Positions 58,874-64,000 of a stretch of 64,000 nt of DNA are shown here, in pieces. Below the pieces are notes generated by a model. The model was not told where the DNA came from. It did not search any database and worked only from the letters and a program-made list of their open reading frames with translations. The stretch is from NCBI RefSeq assembly GCF_036181745.1, contig NZ_CP108080.1:4901501-4965500 (forward strand), written 5' to 3'. Positions within the stretch are counted from its first letter, which is position 1. Each line of letters starts with the position of its first letter. Origin of the DNA: Streptomyces sp. NBC_00259 (GTDB lineage Bacteria; Actinomycetota; Actinomycetes; Streptomycetales; Streptomycetaceae). The translations under genes were made by a program, and so were the position numbers.

Positions 58874-60428
58874 CGAACCTGCCGTCGATCAGGACGTGCG
58901 GGATGCCCGTCGGGAGCGTGCGCGGGGCGTCGAACGTGGAGCCCGCCGCGACCGTGTCCGGGTCGAACAGCACCAGGTCCGCGCGGTAGCCCTCGCGCAC
59001 CAGGCCGCGGTCGGGCAGGCGGAGCCGGGCGGCCGGGCGGGAGGTGAGATGGGCGACCGTCTCCTCCAGGGACAGGACGCCGAGGTCGCGGGCGTACCGG
59101 CCGAGGTACTGCGGGAACGTGCCGTAGGCACGCGGGTGGGGCTTGAAGCCCTGGAGGATGCCGTCGCTGCCGCCGGTGTGGACGCGGTGGCGCATGATCT
59201 CGCGGACGTTCTCCTCGTGTCCGACGTGCTGGAGGATCGTCGAGCCGAGCCGGTCGGCGAGCAGCAGCCGGCGTGCGGTGACCCACGGCTCCTCGCCGCG
59301 CGCGGTCGCGCTCTGCGCGATCGTCCTGCCGACGCAGGACGCCAGGCCGGGGTCGGAGACGCCCGAGATCTCGATCGTGTCCCACTCGATGGGCACACCG
59401 TGGCAGCCGTCCGAGCCGACGACCTCCAGATGGTGGCGGATCCGCTCGGCGGTGGCGTCGTCGGCGAGGCGCGCCAGGGTCGCCTCCGGGCCGCCCTCGC
59501 TCGCCCAGCTGGGCAGGGTGGCGACGAGCGTCGTGCAGCCGGGGGTGTACGGATAGGTGTCGAGGGAGATGTCGGCGCCCGTGTCGAGGGCCTCGTCGAG
59601 CAGGGCGAGCAGTTCGGGGGCGCGGCCCTTGTTCACGCCGAAGTTCATGGTGGCGTGGGCGAGATGGAGGGCGCAGCCGGCGTCGCGGGTGAGGCCGACC
59701 ATCTCCTCGTACGCCCGCAGGGCGCCGGCGCCGTAGCTGCGGTGGTGGGGGCAGTAGTAGCCGTCGTAGCGGGCCACGACCCGGCACAGCTCGGTGAGTT
59801 CGGCGTCGTTCGCGTACATGCCGGGGGTGTAGGTGAGGCCGGAGGACATGCCGACGGCGCCCTGCTCCAGGCCCTCGGCGACGAGCTGCTTCATGCGCAC
59901 GAGCTCGGCGTCGGTGGCGGGGCGGTCGTCCCAGCCGACGGCGTACATGCGGACGGTGCCCTGGGGGACGAGGTAGGCGGCGTTGACGGCGATGCCCTGG
60001 CCGCCGTGGGAGCGGTCGAGGCGGTCCAGGTACTCGCCGACCGTGCGCCAGTCGAAGTCGATGTCGGAGCCGTCGCCGTTCCAGCCGGTGATGGACCTGC
60101 GGACCTCGGCGAGCGTGCGGTCGTCGACGGGCGCGTACGACAGGCCGTCCTGGCCGAGGACTTCGAGGGTCACGCCCTGGGCGGCCTTGGCGCCGTGGTC
60201 GGGGTCGCGAAGCAGCGCGAGGTCGCTGTGCGCGTGCATGTCGATGAAGCCGGGGGCGAGGGCGAGGCCGTCGGCGTCGATCGTGCGCCGGGCCGTGGGG
60301 CGGGGGCCGCCGCCCTCGCGCTCCCGGGTGATGGTGGTGATCCGGCCGTCCTCGACGCCGACGTCGGCGCGGTAGGAGGCACCGCCGGTGCCGTCGATGA
60401 CGCGTACGTCGCGAATGACGAGGTCCAT
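58797..60428 (-). CDS. N-acyl-D-amino-acid deacylase-family amidohydrolase
   Basis: A 543-residue zinc amidohydrolase. Metal ligands include His65-x-His67 (FIDMHAHSDL); further His occur in CPHHRSYG and LAHATMNFG; the C-terminal Asp region is HTGGSDGILQG. The position of the zinc-ligand Cys of D-aminoacylase (Cys96 in the Alcaligenes enzyme, NCGIS) is taken by Asp94 in LGQDGLSYAP. It hydrolyses an N-acyl group from a D-configured or sugar amino acid. Downstream of the PLP deaminase by 87 bp, so in one operon. N-acetylglucosaminate is proposed as substrate from the context; D-amino acids are the alternative. Confidence 0.88.
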   Translation of the reverse strand: MDLVIRDVRVIDGTGGASYRADVGVEDGRITTITREREGGGPRPTARRTIDADGLALAPGFIDMHAHSDLALLRDPDHGAKAAQGVTLEVLGQDGLSYAPVDDRTLAEVRRSITGWNGDGSDIDFDWRTVGEYLDRLDRSHGGQGIAVNAAYLVPQGTVRMYAVGWDDRPATDAELVRMKQLVAEGLEQGAVGMSSGLTYTPGMYANDAELTELCRVVARYDGYYCPHHRSYGAGALRAYEEMVGLTRDAGCALHLAHATMNFGVNKGRAPELLALLDEALDTGADISLDTYPYTPGCTTLVATLPSWASEGGPEATLARLADDATAERIRHHLEVVGSDGCHGVPIEWDTIEISGVSDPGLASCVGRTIAQSATARGEEPWVTARRLLLADRLGSTILQHVGHEENVREIMRHRVHTGGSDGILQGFKPHPRAYGTFPQYLGRYARDLGVLSLEETVAHLTSRPAARLRLPDRGLVREGYRADLVLFDPDTVAAGSTFDAPRTLPTGIPHVLIDGRFVIEDGKRTDVLAGRAVRRTPVRPAP

Positions 60429-60515
60429 CGGGGTGCCTTTCTGGCTGCGTCGGGGTGTCGGACGTGGGGAGGCCGGGTTGTCGGGCAGCCGGGAGGCCGG
60501 GCTGCCCGACGTCGG

Positions 60516-61808
60516 TCAGAAGAACGTGCGGATGTAGTCCGTGACCGTGCCGTCCGACTCGGCCACGGGGATCAGCTGCCACTTGTCGAACGACGTGCAC
60601 GGATGCGACAGCCCCATGCCGACCCAGTCCCCGACCTCCAGGTCCGCGTCCTCCTCCGTGCGGATCCAGGCGTGCTGGTCGGACAGCCCGGTCACCGTGA
60701 TGCCCGCGGCCGGCCGGACCGACCCGTCCCGGGCGTCGCGGACGACCTGGGCCTGCGGCAGGTCGAGGTCGTACGCGGCGTCGCGCTTGCCCGCGTTGGC
60801 GAAGGCCTGCTCCCGGGTCGGCCGGGAGACGACCTGGGCCCAGAGGCGGAACGCCGGTTCCAGGGCGCCCTCCTCGGGGACGCGGTTGAACGGCGTGAGG
60901 TGCTTGTAGTGGCCGTCGTCGTGGGACACGTACGCCCCGGAGCGCAGCAGTTTCAGCACCGGACGGGACAGTTCCGGGATCTCCGCGAAGACCTCGGCGA
61001 CGGAGTCGAACCAGGCGCTGCCGCCCGCGCTGACCACGACCTCCTCCGCGTCCGCGAACCGGCCGTCCTTGTCGAAGGAGGCGGCGAGCGCGACGAGTCG
61101 GCGCAGCCAGTCGCGGACCCGCTCGGGCGTCGCGTCCGGGACCTCGCCCTCGTAGCCCGCGACGCCGACCAGCCGCAGCGTGGGTGCCGCGGCGACCGCG
61201 TCGGCGACGGCGGCGCAGTCGGCGTCGGTGCGGGCGCCGGTGCGGGCGCCCTCGCCCGCGCCGAGCTCGACCACGACGTCCACCGGCCGGGTCTCGCGGC
61301 CCGAACTCCGCAGCGCCTCGTCCATCAGCTCCACGCCGCGCACGGAGTCGACGTAACAGACGAACCGGAAGTCGGGGTCGCGCTCCAGCTCGCCGGCGAG
61401 CCAGCGCAGCGCGACCGCGTCGACGAGTTCGTTCGCGAGGAAGATGCGCTTGATCGCGTGCGCGCGGTAGACGCGGACCTGGTGGGGGACCGCGGCGGTG
61501 ATGCCCCACGCGCCGCGCTCCAGCTGGCGCGCGAAGAGCTGCGGCGACATGGAGGTCTTGCCGTGCGGGGCGAACGCGAGGCCGTGGCGCTCGGCGTAGG
61601 TCTCCAGCAGGGCGAGATTGTGCTCCAGGGACTCCGCGGAGAGCGCGAGTACGGGTGTGGTGAAGCCACCGGTGAAGAGGTTGCGCCGCTGGGCGGCCAG
61701 CTCGCCGACGGTGAGGCCCTCGGCGTCCGGAGGGAGCGCCTTGAAGCGATGGTCGACGGTCTCGCGGTCCAGCTCCGCGAGCCCTTCGACGGCGTTGTCG
61801 GCGGGCAT
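60516..61808 (-). CDS. Fold-III PLP amino acid deaminase (D-serine dehydratase-like)
   Basis: A 430-residue enzyme: N-terminal alanine-racemase-like barrel with the Schiff-base Lys84 (APHGKTSMSP) and a C-terminal domain with the zinc pair His402/Cys404 (GLSHPCTSFDKW), the plan of eukaryotic-type D-serine dehydratase and D-threonine aldolase. It should eliminate ammonia from a beta-hydroxy D-amino acid. D-glucosaminate, a beta-hydroxy amino acid, would give 2-keto-3-deoxygluconate. Divergent from the sugar kinase gene; first gene of its operon. Confidence 0.88.
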   Translation of the reverse strand: MPADNAVEGLAELDRETVDHRFKALPPDAEGLTVGELAAQRRNLFTGGFTTPVLALSAESLEHNLALLETYAERHGLAFAPHGKTSMSPQLFARQLERGAWGITAAVPHQVRVYRAHAIKRIFLANELVDAVALRWLAGELERDPDFRFVCYVDSVRGVELMDEALRSSGRETRPVDVVVELGAGEGARTGARTDADCAAVADAVAAAPTLRLVGVAGYEGEVPDATPERVRDWLRRLVALAASFDKDGRFADAEEVVVSAGGSAWFDSVAEVFAEIPELSRPVLKLLRSGAYVSHDDGHYKHLTPFNRVPEEGALEPAFRLWAQVVSRPTREQAFANAGKRDAAYDLDLPQAQVVRDARDGSVRPAAGITVTGLSDQHAWIRTEEDADLEVGDWVGMGLSHPCTSFDKWQLIPVAESDGTVTDYIRTFF

Positions 61809-61830
61809 GGTGTGCCTCCTCCAGCTGTGG

Positions 61831-61864
61831 TTGCAGCATGTGCAATGGTCGTTGCGTATAACGC
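61831..61864. promoter_or_regulatory. Two palindromes in the divergent promoter of the catabolic locus
   Basis: TTGCA-GCATG-TGCAA (61831-61845) is a perfect inverted repeat and GCGT-ATA-ACGC (61854-61864) a second. They lie between the deaminase (starts 61808) and the kinase (starts 61933) and are the likely operator of the IclR regulator encoded downstream. Confidence 0.6.
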
Positions 61865-61932
61865 TTAACGCTGTCTAACATCCGAGCCGACACCGGGTCA
61901 ATGGACCCGTACGACCAGCGAGGAGCGCCAGG

Positions 61933-63015
61933 GTGACCGGAACCGCAGCAGTGGACGGTGACGTCGTGGACGTCGTCTGCCTCGGCGAGTCCATGGTCAC
62001 GTTCCTGCCCTCCCGGCCGGGCCGCCTCGCCGACGTACCGTCCTTCGCCCGCACCATCGGCGGCGCGGAGTCGAACGTCGCGTGCGCGCTGGCCGCGGCG
62101 GGGCACGCGGTGAAGTGGGTCAGCCGGGTCGGCGCCGACGGCTTCGGCGACCATCTGATCGCGGCGGTCGCGGCCTACGGCGTCGACACGAGCGGTGTGC
62201 GGCGGGACGCGAACCGGCCGACCGGCATCTACTTCCGCACGGCGACCGACCGGGCGACGGACGCGCACGAGGTGCTCTACTACCGGGCCGGGTCCGCGGC
62301 GTCCGCGATGTCTCCCACGAACGTTCCCCACGAGGACCTCGACGGTGCGAGGGTGCTCCATCTGTCCGGCATCACCGCGGCGTTGTCGCCGGAGTGCCTG
62401 GGGCTGATGCGGGTGCTCACCGCTCGGCGGGCCGGGCGTCCCCTGGTCTCCTTCGACGTGAACCACCGGCCCGGACTGTGGCGCGAGGACCCGGCGGTGC
62501 TGCTGGACCTGGCACGCGGGGCGGACGTCGTGTTCGTGGGCGAGGACGAGGCGGAGGAGGCGTGGGGGCTGCGCGGCGCCGCCGCGATCCGGAGCGCGCT
62601 GCCGGAGCCGGCGGTGCTCGTGGTCAAGCAGGGGGCGCGGGGCGCCGTGGCGTACACCCGCCCCGCCCGGACCCCTTGTGCCTCCGAGGCCGACGAGGCC
62701 GGGCACCCCGAGGACACCGTCACTCACGTTCCCGCGCCGCGGGTCGATGTCGTCGCCGCCGTCGGGGCCGGTGACGCCTTCGCCGCCGGCTTCCTGTCGG
62801 CGAGCCTGCGCGGACTGCCCGTGGAGGCGCGGTTGCGGCACGGGCACCTGACGGCCGCCGCCACGCTCACCGTCGCCGGTGACCTCGGCACGCCGCCGCC
62901 CACCGCGTACGCGGACCGTCTCGCCGCCCTGGACGACGAGCGCTGGGGGACACTTCACCTCGGCCCCGGCTGGACCGCAGCCGACCAGGCCATGGAGGAG
63001 GTACGTACGTCATGA
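61933..63015 (+). CDS. PfkB-family sugar kinase, 2-keto-3-deoxygluconate kinase-like
   Basis: A 360-residue ribokinase-fold kinase. Substrate-side Gly-Gly is 43-44 (TIGGAESNVA); YYRAGSAAS (116-124) is the stretch that in KDG kinases contacts the sugar acid; the catalytic base Asp281 is in AAVGAGDAFAAGF. It should phosphorylate a keto-sugar acid, giving KDPG if the substrate is 2-keto-3-deoxygluconate. GTG start behind AGGAG. It overlaps the IclR gene by 4 bp. Confidence 0.87.
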   Translation: MTGTAAVDGDVVDVVCLGESMVTFLPSRPGRLADVPSFARTIGGAESNVACALAAAGHAVKWVSRVGADGFGDHLIAAVAAYGVDTSGVRRDANRPTGIYFRTATDRATDAHEVLYYRAGSAASAMSPTNVPHEDLDGARVLHLSGITAALSPECLGLMRVLTARRAGRPLVSFDVNHRPGLWREDPAVLLDLARGADVVFVGEDEAEEAWGLRGAAAIRSALPEPAVLVVKQGARGAVAYTRPARTPCASEADEAGHPEDTVTHVPAPRVDVVAAVGAGDAFAAGFLSASLRGLPVEARLRHGHLTAAATLTVAGDLGTPPPTAYADRLAALDDERWGTLHLGPGWTAADQAMEEVRTS

Positions 63016-63761
63016 GCCAGACCGTCGACCGCGCCCTCAGCATCCTGCCGCTGCTCGCGCAGGGCCCCGCGGACCTCGGACAGGTCGCCGAGCGGCTCGG
63101 CGTCCACAAGTCCACCGCGCTGCGTCTGCTCCGTACGCTCCACGAGCACGGGCTCGTCTACCGCCAGCAGGACCAGCGCTACCGCCTCGGCGCCCGGCTC
63201 TTCGCCCTCGCGCAGGAGGCCGTCGAGAACCTCGACATCCGCGAGATCGCCCACCCCCACCTCGTCGCCCTCAACGAGCAGTGCGGGCACACGGTCCACC
63301 TCGCCGTCCACGAGGAGAACGAGGTCCTCTACATCGACAAGGTGGAGAGCCGCTACCCGGTCCGGATGTACTCCCGGATCGGCAAGCCCGTCGCGATCAC
63401 CGTCGCCGCCGTGGCCAAGCTGCTCCTCGCCGACCTGCCCGAAGCCGAACGCCGCGCGATCGCCGAGCGCCTCGACTTCCCCATGTACACGCCCCGTTCG
63501 ATCCCGAACGCCGTCGCCTTCCTCAGGGAGCTGGCGACCGTACGCGAACAGGGCTGGGCCACCGACCTCGGTGGCCACGAGGAGTCCATCAACTGCATCG
63601 GGGCCCCGATCCGCGGTGCGGACGGCCGTGTCGTCGCCGCCATGTCGGTCTCCGCGCCGAACGTGGTCGTCACCGCCGAGGAACTCCTCACCCTGCTCCC
63701 GCTGGTGCGCCGCACCGCCGACGCCATCACCCGTGACTACTCAGGCAAGGACACCGTATGA
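63012..63761 (+). CDS. IclR-family transcriptional regulator
   Basis: A 249-residue regulator: N-terminal winged helix (QTVDRALSILPLLAQGPADLGQVAERLGVHKSTALRLLRTLHEHGLVYR) and the C-terminal ligand-binding GAF-like domain (LNEQCGHTVHLAVHEENEVLYIDKVES ... GHEESINCIGAPIRG). IclR members such as KdgR sense 2-keto-3-deoxy sugar acids. It is coupled at both ends (ATGA) to the kinase and the RidA-family gene, so it is an operon-specific regulator. Confidence 0.93.
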   Translation: MSQTVDRALSILPLLAQGPADLGQVAERLGVHKSTALRLLRTLHEHGLVYRQQDQRYRLGARLFALAQEAVENLDIREIAHPHLVALNEQCGHTVHLAVHEENEVLYIDKVESRYPVRMYSRIGKPVAITVAAVAKLLLADLPEAERRAIAERLDFPMYTPRSIPNAVAFLRELATVREQGWATDLGGHEESINCIGAPIRGADGRVVAAMSVSAPNVVVTAEELLTLLPLVRRTADAITRDYSGKDTV

Positions 63762-64000
63762 CCGAGAAGACCGCGATCACCCCCGCCACCCACACCACCC
63801 CGCCCGCCAAGTTCTCCCACGGCGTGCGCAAGGGCAACATCCTCCAGGTCGCCGGACAGGTCGGCTTCCTCCCGGCCGTCGAGGGCCAGGCGCCCACCGT
63901 CGTCGGGCCGGCCCTGCGCGAGCAGACCCTCCAGACCCTCGCCAACGTCAAGGCGATCCTGGAGGAGGGCGGCGCGAGCTGGGACGACGTGATGATGATC
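63758..64000 (+). CDS. RidA-family protein (partial, runs off the window)
   Basis: The first 81 residues show the RidA/YjgF pattern: PAKFSHGVRKGNILQVAGQVGF and the helix QTLQTLANVKAILEEGGASWDDVMM. RidA proteins hydrolyse enamine/imine intermediates released by PLP dehydratases, which suits the deaminase of this locus. The C-terminal catalytic Arg is outside the window. ATG overlaps the IclR stop. Confidence 0.9.
   Translation, partial: MTEKTAITPATHTTPPAKFSHGVRKGNILQVAGQVGFLPAVEGQAPTVVGPALREQTLQTLANVKAILEEGGASWDDVMMI

Noticed and set aside
58732..62958. A 1408-codon open frame on the minus strand
   Set aside because: Arises from GC-rich third positions; it crosses several real genes in the wrong frame and its product is Arg/Gly/Pro-rich low complexity.
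1..64000. tRNA, rRNA, CRISPR, origin or attachment site
   Set aside because: No cloverleaf, regularly spaced repeat-spacer array, DnaA-box cluster or integrase gene was found by reading the spacers.

Overview
The window is very GC-rich actinobacterial chromosome with strong third-codon GC bias. It looks like Streptomyces: it carries mycothiol conjugate amidase, a GTP-type PEP carboxykinase, a WhiJ-type HTH/DUF397/ATP-binding trio, an L,D-transpeptidase lipoprotein, GTG and TTG starts, and many 4-bp ATGA/GTGA overlaps. The order hutH ... msrA, metB, ilvA, greA, mca, pckG agrees with my memory of the S. coelicolor core chromosome around SCO4930-SCO4990; I could not check this. I see no tRNA, rRNA, CRISPR array, transposase or integrase.

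Layout. 0-6 kb: end of an enoyl-CoA hydratase, a GAF-GGDEF diguanylate cyclase, histidine ammonia-lyase, a small LADTG-sorted surface protein and an L,D-transpeptidase. 6-14 kb: an HTH regulator divergent from a zinc alcohol dehydrogenase; a DUF418 membrane protein followed by an ABC-F ribosome-protection-type protein behind an 8-codon leader and a hairpin; a LuxR-type two-component pair. 14-17 kb: an arsenic locus (arsI divergent from arsR-aquaporin-arsC). 16.7-19.2 kb: a DrrAB-like exporter with a DUF4097 protein. 19.4-24.8 kb: an accessory stretch bracketed by two unrelated msrA genes, with a 188-bp direct repeat, a DUF6584 gene and its truncated copy, and small secreted or unknown genes. 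25-35 kb: metB, a degenerate sigma factor with a one-TM partner, MarR, ilvA, a second DrrAB pair, greA and mca. 35.6-38.9 kb: a 1073-residue STAND ATPase with TPRs. 39-45 kb: a DUF255 thioredoxin-like protein, TetR, hemolysin III and pckG. 45.2-49.7 kb: a four-gene operon (solute-binding-like, TelA, VWA lipoprotein, XpaC-like). 50-57 kb: aminotransferase, AlkB-like protein, antiporter, and a P450 translationally coupled to a WhiJ-type cluster. 57-64 kb: an MptB-like mannosyltransferase and a divergent sugar-acid/amino-acid catabolic locus.

The most interesting parts are: (1) the right-hand catabolic locus (amidohydrolase with Asp replacing the usual zinc-ligand Cys, fold-III PLP deaminase, KDG-kinase-like PfkB, IclR, RidA), which fits deacetylation, deamination and phosphorylation of N-acetylglucosaminate, the C1-oxidised chitin monomer, better than generic D-amino acid use; (2) the leader peptide and hairpin in front of the ABC-F gene; (3) the TelA/VWA/XpaC/solute-binding operon; (4) an ATP-binding gene that runs in frame into the next gene; (5) a recurring arrangement in which short tandem repeats start on a stop codon and repeat it in frame.
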